This document shows positions 39,701-52,000 of a stretch of DNA of 64,000 nucleotides, one piece after another. Position 1 is the first letter of the stretch. Every line of letters starts with the position of its first letter. The position numbers and the translations under genes were made by a program. The DNA lies in NCBI GenBank assembly GCA_903772945.1, contig CAICTM010000058.1:62001-126000 (forward strand), written 5' to 3'. The stretch is from Seminavis robusta. Its lineage: Eukaryota > Bacillariophyta > Bacillariophyceae > Naviculales > Naviculaceae. Under the pieces are notes generated by a model. That model was given only the letters and a program-made list of their open reading frames with translations, made no database searches and was not told where the DNA came from.

Positions 39701-42700
39701 GGACAATCATTGCCTTCAATGTGTGAAAGAGACGGTCTCTGGTTGGATCCATCACGTGGTTTTCAGCAAGTGCAAACTCGAGAGCGTCGATCACCAGCGA
39801 AGACGTTCTCTCGGACACCACCAGTGGCTTGATCGAATCCAAAAAGAGTGTCTGAGCAGGAGGAATCTCGTCAGAACTGGAGCTTTCTCCAAGCAAGTTT
39901 TCCTGTCTGAGGTTGCCCATGAGATTCTCCAACACCATCTCCGAAGACACGGTGTCATCGCTGAACCAAACCATACCGCAACGAGAGACGGATGCAGGGG
40001 TTGCGTGCGCCAAGCTGTCAACTTCAAGGATAATTCTAACGTTGCTTGGAATGCTGAGACGCTCTCCACTTGGCAACGTCAGCAGCTTGTTGTCGTCAAG
40101 CACTGAATTCAAGTTCTCTGCCCACTCGGGATCAACATCTCCATCGAAAACAATCCAGTGGCGACGCTCTGACTCTCCCTTTTGGTTGTCAATGATGCGG
40201 CGGAGTAGGCTCGTGAATATACCATCAGTCCACTCCAAAGTTGTTCCATCCAACGTTCCATAGAGGTTGTCTTTGTTGATAGCTTTCGGGTCAATGATGT
40301 ACATATCTCCCTTGGTCCCATCAACCTTTTCCAAGGCTTTGAGCAACACATTCAGAGCCGCAGACTTGCCAACACCAACAGGGCCTACCACCATGATTCC
40401 GTGCCTCATTTCGATCACTTGGCGCAACTGCAACACCTTTTGTACAAAGCTCTCCGATGCCACAAAGTTGCGTTCCTCGCAGATTGTCAGCAGCTCAGTT
40501 CGCACTTTCTCGTCCTCCATTTTTGCAACGGTAGAACCTGGGAAGAGCTCCTCTAGCACTTCAGTGAAGACAGGCATGTCGTCAGCCACAAGTTTAGGCA
40601 GTACATTGTTGCATGCGCCGACAATGAGGGCATTCTTCTCTTCGAGTTCCAACTCCTCGCCTTCTAGATCGCCCTTTCCTTCTAGTGCCTGGCGCTTCAA
40701 GGCACCTGCGCTGACAAGGAGGGTCTTCAATGCGCGCAACCCAAAGTCATAGTGACGCTGAGGAGACATTTTCTTTTGGCAGAGCAGGAACACGTCCACA
40801 ATCTTGCCAGCCAGCTTTTCTGCCGACACAATACCCTGACTGTAAAGCATCACCTGTGCAATCAATTTTCGGTCTGGCACAACCATGGCGAATGATCGGA
40901 ATAGAGACTTTAGATTGTCGGGGAGGTTGCTGCGGCCAGCATAACCAGGATTCATCGTAATGAAAACCGCCACATTGTCGTGTAGCTTGACCGACCGTCC
41001 CAACATTTCAATGTTTTCTTGCCTTTCAATGAGACCTCTTTGGATGGTCAAAATCTGCTGACTGACGGCACTCAGGATGCGTTCCTCGAGACGATTGAAT
41101 TCATCAAAGCAGCCCCAGGCACCCACCTGGGAAAGACCCGCAAACAACCGTCCCATTGCGCTGAAATCAAATGTTTCCTGAATTGCAGCAGCACGAAGAA
41201 ATAGTGTTAGCAAGCTATCAGTATTTTTACCCATGAGACCAAAACTTCCAGTTATACTCACGTCGCAATTGAAGACAAGCACGAAGCGTCCCAACTGGGC
41301 TCCAAGTGCTTTGACAGTTTCAGTTTTGCCTGTCCCGGCTGGTCCAAAAGGACTTCCTCCCATTCGAAAGTGCAACGCTTGTGTCAGCGTCAGATAGCAC
41401 TTGTCGGTGAGCGGTGTCTGTACGAGACGCTCTCCAATTCCAAGATACTCGAATCCATAAGAAAACTTCGCATTGGAGAGCGACACCATCAATTTGTCCA
41501 CGATCTTTGGGGCCTTTGGATCGTAATTGTACCGAAGGTGGTAGAGCCAGCGGAAGTCGGTTGCGCTTGACACCTTGTCATCAATGAGACTTCGAACCAC
41601 GTCGCGTTGACGAACAAGCTCAGTGATGAGCTGTTCAAACTTCTTTCGAGAATCAGGCGGAAGCTCACGTAACACCGTCTTGGCCATCACTTCCAGACGC
41701 CATTCCAGCCCTGTAAGTACTTCCTTCAAGGCAGCTTCAGAATCGCCTTCGTGAAGTGCTTTCTCCACTTCCCTGCTGAAAAAGATTTGTGCCGCAAGAA
41801 TCATGACTTGTGCGGGGAATTTGGTAGCCCACGTGACCAATGCTTCTTTGCCCTCCTCGCCCTTGCTTCTGTTTTCCTGGGTGTTGTCCTCACTGACAGC
41901 TTGTTCTAGCAGATGAGCAAGAGTTTCCTTCATCTGGATTTCAAGTTCTTTCAACCACGAGTTCACGCTCATTCCCTTTTTGATGTCAATCGCCTTGACA
42001 AAAGGAACAACTTCTCCGTCTTTGCTGAGCATGGCGTCCAATCTGTGGGTCACATCTTCGGGCAGCTCGGCGTCTCTTACGATTCTGCAGTTCTGCACTC
42101 CTGCAAACATTTTACCCAGATGTGACAGCACCTTTCCAGGCTCACCAGCGTTTCCAATGATTTCAAGCAAATCATCGTCACCAAGGAAGTAGAAACGTGA
42201 AAAGTCACTACGCTGCCGCTCCAAATAGTCACCAAGGGCTTTCTGAATGACTGTCATGAGATTGCCAATCCTCTCCAGAGTACGCTGAAGATTGGGAATG
42301 CTGAGCACCTCCATCGCATATGGCTTGCTTGCAATGCGACGCATCAAGGTAACAAACTCGGAGTCAACACTCTTGAAGCGAGACCACTCGGCTGGCAATT
42401 GAGCTTTGATATCGGAACTACCAAATAGAATTCCTTCCAAGTAGACCCAGCGTCTCTGTACATCCACCCATGAGTCAAAAGCCGCACGAAGCTTTGTGAG
42501 ACGGTCTTCCCAAAGCTTGCCTTCTTCTTGAAACTCGCGGACGGCACGGTAGTACGGGGAGCTCTTCATCAACGCCAGACCACCAATGTGATCATCCAAC
42601 GTTGCAAAGAGACTACATTGTACAGCCGCATAATCGTTAGCAACGAATCCCTACAACAAGGCACCCAAAAAAAGTAGCCAGGAAACTTACTCGTCCCATC

Positions 42701-45700
42701 CTCGGATCAACCGGACACGATTTTGGAACAACACCAACTCAAGCTCCTGCTTCATCCAGCGGTCGCGTACTTCATTGAGGAAGACTTCAAGGGCCATCTC
42801 TCCCTGAGCAACAGTAAGGATTTCGAGCATTTCTTTCTTTCGATTCAGGACGCCGTTGTCCCACAGAGTACCAACAGTAATGTCTGCAAACTGGATGTGC
42901 ACGCCGAGACGCTGAAGAATCGTCTTCCAGTGCCTCTCCTTTAGCGCTTCTGTCTTCAGGTCACTGAGCAAACCATGACCAGCAATGTATCCCTTGACTG
43001 CATCATGGAGATGCACATAGGCATCGTACTGACGGATTCTATTGGGCAATGACCGCATTTCAGCAAGGAGGTCGTCGAGGCCTCGGCGGACCTTCCGCAT
43101 CACAGCAGTTGACCAGGCAGTATCCTTGACTTTCTCCAACTCTTCGTACGGCTTCATGACTGCCTGCCAGACTTCCTTCAAATCGCTCAGTTCGTCAAGT
43201 TGCTCGTTCACAGAGCTCGTTTCACCAGAGTGCTCAAGACCAAGGGCATCTTTGGCTTTGATAAGATTCTCTTGGTGAGTGCTGGCCTTCTTCATCGTAA
43301 ATTCAAACTTGGAAAGCACATCCAACGCCGAGGGAGGACTTGTGTTTCCTCGAAGTGGCTTGTCATTCTCCCAGCTAGCAAGAAGCTCGGCCCTTTGTTT
43401 GGCAGCGTTCTTGTCCTCTGCTGATACACGGGACTGGAGGAGAGGGATCTGCTCGTCCATTGCCTGGCTGCGACGCGTCAGGATTTGCACCATACTATCG
43501 TACTTTCCCTTCACGACGCTGCTCTCTAGCCAGTCGCCACGGAAGATGAAGCGCTGATGTTTGAGCATCTTCTCAGAGTCATTCAACTTCTCGATTTCTT
43601 TGGCCAAAGGACCCAACCTTTGTTTCATCTCCTGGACGAAGGTCACTCCCAGGACAATGTCGTCGGTGCTGTTGCCCGATGTTTCCAGCGAAATGCCTTC
43701 CAGCTTTGTCTTGGCATTCGAGATCTTCTCGTGCAAGTCTGACATGAGCTGCGCCAAGATTGCCGCGAACGAAGCCTGCAACTCCTTCTGCCAAGAATCA
43801 TATTTCAGGTTAATTTGAGACTGGACCTTTCCGTACTTGACAATAACAGGGCCGAATTCGGCATAAGTGCCAGACGAGTCGAGGGTTGTTCGCGAATCTA
43901 ATGCCTCCTTCAGCAAGGCATGCCATTTCTCAATGTCATTGCCGACAGAGGCAGCGACGTCGGCCACCTGAGTATCCCACAAGGTCTGGTATGCGAGCCA
44001 TTTCTCGACAAAGGAGGCTACATCCACAACATGTGAATTGATTACATCATAAGCATCGGCAAGAATAGGACCCGGCACCAACTCGATCAAATAATCAAAT
44101 GTCTCATCTCCGGCTGTCTCTCCGGGAGCTGTGGCACTGTCGAAGACCTCAAAGCGCCCGCTCTTTGGAAGCTGCAAATCACAAACAACCCCCAAAAAGT
44201 CGTGAAACTTGTCCAAGAAAATGGATCGAACATCTGGCACTGATGGGGATGCGTAAATTTCCTGGTTACGAAGGATCACTTCCAAGGAAACCAGCTTGGA
44301 AGGCACCACCACATCGACATTAGCCGAGGTCTCATTCTTGTCGGAAGTGGTTGCAGCTTCAGCAGGTGCCTCTTTGTCGTCGCCCTCGGTCACAGCTGGT
44401 TTCTTGAACTTGGCGTTCCAACTCGTGATGGCAACAAGCAGTCTCTTGGACAGGACCTTTCCAATGCGGTCCGAAACCACTGCCACCCAAGACGCCAGGT
44501 CAGAATAGCCGCTGAGGGACATGTTGTCGATTGTCTTCTGAATGCCCTCCAAAACGGTCTTGAACTTATCTGCCTCGTATTCAACCGTTTCCAACGAAGT
44601 CAGAGCAGCATCAATTTGTCCGCAAGCATTCAAAAGCTCCTCGACTCTCTCTTCAAACTTCGAGACGGACTCGGCCAATTTGGAAACCCAATCACTAAGC
44701 TCGCGAGAGTCCCATCGAATTCGCCGCTTCTTGGAAGCCGCCGTGGACGTGGACAATTTTACACCGAAAGCCTCCGAGACGCACTCACGAATCTCAACCA
44801 ACTGAGGCTTCACCAAAGGTTCCAGTTCAGGAGTGATCAAGACGCGAACAGCCTGGTAAGATCGCAAGGCCGTCTTGATTGTAACTGCAAATGGATAGCG
44901 CTCCATTGACTCTTGTGACACCATCGACAAAGTGCGAGGAATATCTGCCCCAAAGCCGAGCCATTTCAAGTACTTGATTTCCGTGAAGAGAGCCTCGTTC
45001 TTTTCGTCAAAGTTCACCACAGACACAAGGCTGTCGTTCATGCCGTCGGTCTGGATGATTACGGGATACGAGTGCAAAGGCGAGGTGGCAGCAGCAGTGA
45101 TCTCCTTCTCCCATTCCATAACCCAGTTGCGGAAAAAGGAACGGGCATCCAGCTTTGCCAACAGATCGTCTCCACTCTTGCGGAGCTGTCGTCCTTCCAG
45201 CTGCTGGCCCCAGTTGGGACCCAGGACATTTCCCATTCGTTCCATGAGCAAATGCACTTGGCGTTCAAGCTGTTTGGCCCAAAGAATTTTACCTGCGATG
45301 GGTGGGATTCCACGGAGACGCGAAATGTGGGCGGAGCTCGAGAATTCGTACTTGTGAGTAAACTTCGACTGCAACTTCTCCACAGCCTCCGCCACCGTGG
45401 AGATCAACTGGATCTGGAATTCTTTCACAGCGGCACGAACCCGTGTCCGAGTCAAGAGCAGACTAAACCTAGCAAAGACGCGGAACATAGTCTCGGCATC
45501 CTACGGAAAGAGAGAAAGAGACTGATTAAGCTCCACAAGAACAAACAAGGATGCACATTTTGCAAAAACTCGATCAAACGAGACATACCTGGCAAGCCGT
45601 CAGTTTGTCACGCAGCAACTTTGCCAATTTTTCTTCCATGGCATCCATCTGCAAGTCATACTCTTCCAAAGCAGATTGGACCGCTTTGCTTCCACCTGGG

Positions 45701-47241
45701 GTCAAGTCCAAGACATCCACTGTGGAAAAGATCTTCCTCGGAGGACTTTCCACCTGCTCCATGGCATCATTGTAGGTCGCCTCGTCATCCTGCAATACCT
45801 TGCTGACGACGTCACGCAACTGATCGTGACCGCTACGGAACTCATGGATCTGGTCGAGCCGTTCCTTGAGCGAATTGTGGTGTAGCACCATCTTATCCCA
45901 TACCTTTCCAGGCGTGGGCATTTTCCGGCGACGACCTTGTTCCAAAAAGAAGTCTTTGAATTCGTCCAAACGATCATCGAATTGTACAAAGACATCTTGC
46001 GTTGGGTATCGGACCTTGTTCTCGTACTCCTTGTACTCCATGTGCAAAAAGCTTTGATAATTATCCTGCAGGACCCTCACAAGGCATCGTCTCAAAGTCA
46101 AGGTAGTGGCCTCCAACAACTTCAAGCTACGTTCCAAGGAGTAGTAGCGAGAGCTCCTGACCTTGACCAAATGGTCAAAAATGGCATTGACTCCGGTCGT
46201 AATCTTATCAAAATCGCGAGCTGCTTGCAAGGCAGCAACGGGATAGGGTTTGATAAAGTGGGCCACATCACTGGTGTAACTAATTGCCTGTTCTAGACCC
46301 GTGTCGTTCTCCAAAGCACGAGTTGCCACAAAGCGCTTGGCTTCTCTCAACATGGCCAAAGTCAATTGCACATCGGGACGTTCCATCTCGGCCTGGATGG
46401 ACTGCAATTCAGTTTGTAGGTGTCCCCAGAATGCCACTTCTTCCAAATCGGCACTGTCCACCTTGTCACTGTCTTCAATCAATGGGAAACTGGTTGTCTT
46501 TGGTAAAACAGTAATTTGACGAATCTGACCAATCCATTGACTAACTCCTGTCTGGACAGTGTTCAAAAAGTCATCATCAGCAAACTTGTCTGCCAGACCC
46601 AACTGGTCCCAATCAATCTTGTCGGATGTTTTGTTGGCAGCAGCTTGTTCCAAAAGTGGATGGACCTTCAAAACAACATGAGGCAATCGAGCACTGCGCT
46701 GACTCTGCGACAAAGCCACATCCAATTCTCGAATTTTGTCCTGCAAGGAAGTTTGGTTCTTGTTGGCACTGCTACTGTCTTGATCTGCCATCATGACTTG
46801 GACAGTCGGCAAAAAACAGTGGCGAGTGTACAACTGGAACGTCTGCAACAAAGTCTGCTGAGAGGACATGGCTTCTTCGGCTTCCTTGCTCTCTTCTGCG
46901 GCTGCTTCTTCACCAGTAGTAGCAGCCGTGGGTTGGATGGTCATGCATTGGATCTGATGAGAATCCTTGACGGTCGTTCCCGCCGTATGACAAAATACCA
47001 CAGCACTCTTGTGTCGACCATCTTTGGGCAAACTCTCCGTGGAAGCCACGGCCGTTTCTTCTTCCGATTGAGGTACCCACACAAACAGGCGCACAGAGGC
47101 AGTGGCAGCCGCATCTTGCTGCTCCTGCAAAAATGCATCAATTGCCGCCTGACTCTTGGCGTCGTCGCCACCCACTTGAGCTCCATCCAAGTGCAACTCG
47201 CACGAGAGCCGAATGTAATCGCGAGGACTTTTGCGGCCCAT
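33766..47241 (-). CDS. DYNC1H: Cytoplasmic dynein 1 heavy chain
   Basis: Minus-end microtubule motor. Ten exons: 47241-45589, 45500-42691, 42612-41262, 41177-38107, 38024-37659, 37571-36990, 36902-36801, 36726-36609, 36531-35839 and 35733-33766. About 4237 residues. The tail covers about 1-1450 and the linker follows. AAA1 has GPAGTGKTETVK (near 1910) and CFDEFNRLEERILSAVSQQI, typical of cytoplasmic rather than axonemal dynein. AAA2 has GPVGVGKSA (~2205), AAA3 GPPGSGKTM (~2563) and AAA4 GDSGAGKTV (~2909). The stalk coiled coil and microtubule-binding domain are split over exons 6-9. AAA5 and AAA6 follow. It ends at ...VFANTK soon after PPTWIGLDSSAE, so the long C-terminal cap of animal dyneins is absent. 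The 41261-41178 intron is 84 bases, in frame and without stops, so a naive frame reads through it. Upstream is a divergent ankyrin gene. Confidence 0.95.
41178..41261 (-). other. 84-bp in-frame, stop-free intron in dynein AAA1
   Basis: On the minus strand the donor is GAC|GTGAGTATAACTGG and the acceptor GCAATTCAG|GAAACA. Removing it turns FNCD plus 28 odd residues plus ETFDFSAMG into FNCDETFDFSAMG, matching the conserved dynein AAA1 core. Retention would insert 28 residues without breaking the frame. Confidence 0.9.
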
Positions 47242-47979
47242 GGTGCTGCTACCAATGGTTGGTTCAGAGATTCACAACAGGATACCCTTGCCTTGCACAC
47301 TCTATCTCAATTCTTCTTCTTCTTTACTTTTATTATTATCTTTCTTTCTTTCTTCTTCACCAACAACAAACAACAACAAGGCCACTTCTTTCTCTCCTAC
47401 TGTGGCTTGCTTATTATTGTCTCGGTGGATATTATCGTCTTCCTCGTTATCTATCTCCAACAAGGAATCTTTGTTGTAGCAACAACGGCATTATTTCATA
47501 AAGGGCATCCGTCACCCACCACAAGAACGGAGTGGTCCAATGCGCGCCCTGCAGAGCTGTCGACCGTGCCTGCGGATCTTCCACGATCTTTTGATCCGTT
47601 GGAAGATACACACCCTCCAGAATGCGAAAATGGATAATAAAAGGAAGCAAAACAAGCATTTTCAACCTATTTGCTCCTAAAAATTGGATTTGGAGCTCAG
47701 ACAACTTCCTTTTAGCTCTTTTAGTTCGATTGATCGAATATTTCAATCTTTTAAAATCTAGTCTAGTACAAAAATCGATTGGGTCAAGGATAGTATGTCG
47801 GCGAAGGTACGTGCCCGTGTCGTTGAAATCTTCCAGACTTGGATTCAAAGTGACTTTCTTTTGCTTCCGTGGTTCCTTCATGCCGGGGATAGAGAGGATC
47901 GATGGGTCCTGTTCTCACAAAGTAGCCAGAGCGCAACAGGCCAGAAGAACCACCCAACAATTAAACCAAACCCAAAACA
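47242..47979. other. Intergenic between divergent dynein and ankyrin genes
   Basis: 738 bp. A pyrimidine-rich (on plus) tract at about 47307-47355 lies directly upstream of the dynein start. It should contain both promoters. A 373-codon plus-strand frame (46516-47637) extends in here from over dynein exon 1 but has no protein character. Confidence 0.5.
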
Positions 47980-48900
47980 ATGCCTCGTGAAGAGAAGGCG
48001 AAGAGCAACAACCCACCCGGAAACAAATATCAGGGGGGCCATGTTTATCGAGGTGTGATTACCAGACCGGAACTACCATCCGACGCAATGAAGCAGTTGA
48101 GGAGCCTCTTGGAGGATGTCGGACGGTGCACTCTCGAGGAGTGTCAGGGATTTTTTCAAGACCCCAAGGTGTGCGAAGAAGCACCCGAGAAGGCCTTGTT
48201 CGTCGGCTTCAATAAGGTCATCGCCGACAAGAAGACCTTCAAGGAATATGAGGACGACGCCAGTTGTCTCTATTGCCGTCTTGTTTATCACGCGCCATAC
48301 GGACACCCCTTTTCCGAATTGCCCCTCCACCAAGCTTGCCGCAACGGAGTTCCACTACAAATAATCCAGCTCTTGGTGGAACGGTTCCCCGAGTCTGTGT
48401 GGATACCAAATGAAAAGGGAGAACTCCCATTGCATGCTGCTTGCGGAAGGTATTGCCAACGGTCGAGGCACCGCATTGATGGCACGCTGCAATGGCATTG
48501 TTCTTGCGGTAGCGTTTGCAAGCGGAAGGGAGGGCATGACTTGGAGGTGATTCAATATCTCATTGACATTTATCCAGAAGCACTCACAGTAGCAGGGAAG
48601 CGGAATTGTTTCCCTCTCCACCACGCCGTTCAAAGCGGCGCATCTCTGGAGATCATCCAAGTGCTGGTTGAAGCTGCCCCGCAGGTATTGCAGGCGAAAC
48701 GCAGAATTGGGTGTCGGGCTTCCCTTCGTTCAGCGAGCAAAATAACGTTTGCATACCCAAGCAGCGCACAAGGTACACCATTGGAAGTGGCCAAACGGGG
48801 CAGCCCAAGTACCCCCTGCCCCGTGGAGGTGGTGCAGTATTTGAAGACTGTCACGAATGCGCCTGATCCAGCTTTGGAGGTCGCTTTTCAAAAAATGTAG
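47980..48900 (+). CDS. Ankyrin-repeat protein
   Basis: Single exon, 306 residues, start at the first ATG (MPREEKAKSNNPP). After an N-terminal region without known domain (about 1-110), there are three to four ankyrin repeats of the diatom type. These are FSELPLHQACRNGVPLQIIQ (~112), GELPLHAACGR (~147, interrupted by a cysteine- and arginine-rich insert CSCGSVCKRKGGHD), CFPLHHAVQSGASLEIIQVL (~209) and a weaker last one TPLEVAKRG. It probably acts as a protein-interaction scaffold. It is unrelated to the 27-residue repeats at the window start. Convergent with the ZRANB3-type gene, with 149 bp between stops. Confidence 0.85.
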   Translation: MPREEKAKSNNPPGNKYQGGHVYRGVITRPELPSDAMKQLRSLLEDVGRCTLEECQGFFQDPKVCEEAPEKALFVGFNKVIADKKTFKEYEDDASCLYCRLVYHAPYGHPFSELPLHQACRNGVPLQIIQLLVERFPESVWIPNEKGELPLHAACGRYCQRSRHRIDGTLQWHCSCGSVCKRKGGHDLEVIQYLIDIYPEALTVAGKRNCFPLHHAVQSGASLEIIQVLVEAAPQVLQAKRRIGCRASLRSASKITFAYPSSAQGTPLEVAKRGSPSTPCPVEVVQYLKTVTNAPDPALEVAFQKM

Positions 48901-49049
48901 CCGCGCCGCCGGAGACTGCGAAATCACCAGAGACCACCAGAGACAATGCAAAGACGAGGCCGACTCGCATCGTTGGCATTCATTTCTTCCTTTGCTTTGT
49001 TGTGGTTGCATCCTAAAAGCTGTTACATTGTAGCCTACCGTAAAGAGGC

Positions 49050-52000
49050 TTATCTCGTGAACACATCCCGGATATCCATCTGCTTCAATTTCCCTGCTCT
49101 CGACTCTACGCCATCGTCCTGACTTAGACCGCTGCCTCCATTCAATTTTAGCCGTCCACGAAGCTTTTCGGTTTCTATTGTATGGCAAGGAACACAGAGC
49201 GACCTCAAATTGTCAATGCCACAACCTCCACCTCCTTCGGCTACTGCTTGTATGTGGTCGGCTTGCCAAAAGCTGCCCTCTGTGGGATCCTGTAGGAGAC
49301 GCTCCAGAGCACGACGACTCTTGGGCAACTTCCACTTGGCATTGCAAAGAACACTCAACCGTTCTGATGGAGGGAGAGACTTGATACGAAGAAAGAGGGC
49401 ATGGGCGTTGACTCCACACAACTGACAAACGCCACCTTCCAGGGCAAACACTTGTTCACGGATGCGGCTCGAAGCAAACATTCCACCGCGACGGATCCGA
49501 CCCTCTTCGGCACAAGCTTGAGAACAGTACACCGCCTTGGCGAGTTTCGAGGCATCTGACAGAGCACCTGCACACCAAGCACAGTTGTCACCCTTGAGCA
49601 CATCCATGTCCTCCTTGCTGGCCGTGCCATCTTTCAGCCGTTCTCCGGCTCGTTCCTTGGCGCCTCCGCTGTACCGATCCGTAGAGGATTTGTGCAATGC
49701 ACTTGTATTCTTCATCGTGAGCAATTTGGCAGCACTCTGCGCAAGATTCTTGGATGAAAAGGCTTCGCCAGAGTCCTTGATTGCCTTTCGATGCACTTCC
49801 CTCAGTGCCAAATAGGACCGGACGAATTCTTCCGTCTCCCTGGCGCATTGCTGTTGTTTTGGCGGAGAACTGACAATGCTAGAGTCTAGTCTTTGAATAA
49901 TTTCCATGACCGACAATTGATTGAAAGCGATGCAAGTTGGGTCGGTTGACTTTCCTCGTTTCGTCTGGGCATCCTCCAGAGCAATGACGGTTTTCTCAGT
50001 GAGAACATCATCAGCGGCAAAGTTCTGGAAAGTGGAAGTGTTGGTTTCGTTGTAGTGCAACGTGAAGCGCCCACTATTCTTGGAGACGCTGAATGTCAGC
50101 ATTTCCGCGGGTGACGCTGCTGTTGAAATCGTCGCAATAGACGACTTTTTTGGCTTCTTTGCCGGTTCTTGTTTGGTATCAACATCAATGACAACGACAT
50201 CAGGTCGGTCCTTTCGTTTCTTATGGGATTTTGTCGCGGTTGGCTTCGCGCCGGCGTCATCATCGTCAAGGACAATCACATCAGGCGAGCTTGAGGGCTT
50301 GGAAGACATTGGCACTTGCAGCGCCAATGGAGATGCATTTCTACTTGGAGTTGATTGTTTCTTTGGACGCTGAGATTGTTTAGCTGATTTGACCGATGAT
50401 GCTTCCTTCTTGTGATCAAAGACTGTTTGACAAATGTGACAGGCCATGACCGATGCTGCTTTCTTGCAGTTGACGAATGTACAAGCTTGGCATGCCCACT
50501 CCACCTTGTCATCTTTCTTGGTCTTCTCGGGAACACTCCTTGTCGGGCTTGCTTCCTGGTTCTCGTCGAAACTACAACTCCTAGTAGGAAGCTGTTTCTT
50601 CTTCTCCGGTCTCCGTACTGCCTGTGGTTTGCTCGCTGCAACTGAATTATTATTGGTAGTGGCGGCAGAAACCTCATTTGAGGCTTTCTTCTTTTGGAAA
50701 AAGCTCAAGATGGACCCTTTGGTGGCCACCTTTGGTGGCGCCTTTGCTTCGGCGGCGGCCGTCTCGGCAAAAAAGGTTGTGAGCTCTTCTTGAGCCGATT
50801 GTTGTCGTGGTTGCTGTTCTTCTTGTTCCACTGCCGCCAGTGCCGCTCGCTCCTTTCCTGTGCCACCCTCGATGACTTGTTCCAAGGTTCCAACTTTGCG
50901 TCCCAACATGTTCCAGAGTTGCAAATCGACCGAAATGGTGGGATCCTTGCAAATAAAGTACATGATATTGACAGCATTGCGCTGTCCAATGCGATGAGCC
51001 CGATCTTCGGCCTGGGCCAAGACTCCGGGAGTATAATGGAGTTCGGCAAACATGACATTGGATGCGGCCGTCAAGGTCAATCCGACTCCTGCCGCCGTCA
51101 TGCTCAACAGTGCCACGCGAACTTGGACACTTGTCTGGAATTTGCGGACCAGTTTGGCTCGTTCATTGGAAGCAACACTGCCGTCAATTCGAATATGACC
51201 GACTCCCTTGAGGGACTTGGAAATGGCCAATTCGAGGGTATCCATGACCGCCTTGTGATGGCAAAAGACGAGTACCTTTTGTGTCCCCGCTCCGGCAATC
51301 CAATCGACGAGATAATCTGCCACAGCTTGTGCCTTGATCATCCCACCGGCTTGATAGGCTTGCTGAAACAAGGTTTTGGCCTCAAAACTGGCCGTTCGTT
51401 GATCGTCTCCCACCAATTGGGCCACGGAGAGACGAGTGCCTTTTAATTCTTGTAAGAGTTGTTGCGTTTCTTTGAGTTTGGTCTTGTCGGCAATGGTGTG
51501 AATGGGGATGACGGATCGTTGTTTGGGTGGCAATTCGTGCAAGACATTGCATTTGAGTCGTCGTACCATGACTTGTTGTAGTTTTGCATGCAATTCTTTC
51601 GCATTGGAGAGTCCGGACACATCCCACCGTCCAAAGATGCGTTTGGCGCCACAATACGTGTTGGTAAAGTCCGTGTATTTGCCAAAGAGCGTGGGTGAAA
51701 GCACATGTAGCTGCAGCCACAATTCGACGGGCCGTGCCATTGCGGGAGTTCCCGACAAGAGAACGAGCCGTTGTGCCTCTTTTAAAATGGGCAAGGCGAG
51801 TTTCGAACGTTGTGCTGTTTTTTGCTTCAAATTATGGGACTCGTCGACAATAATGCATCGAAAGTGGAATGTCTGGAGTAGTTGGGCCACGGCGGATCTA
51901 TTTTGGAGGAGACTAAATGTGACGACGACAACTTGAACGTTTGGTTTCTTTTCAAAGTGAATGTCGTTAAATCCATTGACGACATAGACTGCCTGCGGAG

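Noticed and set aside
46516-47637. Plus-strand open frame of 373 codons
   Set aside because: It is antisense to dynein exon 1 and its promoter. The composition mirrors the dynein codons, with no domain.
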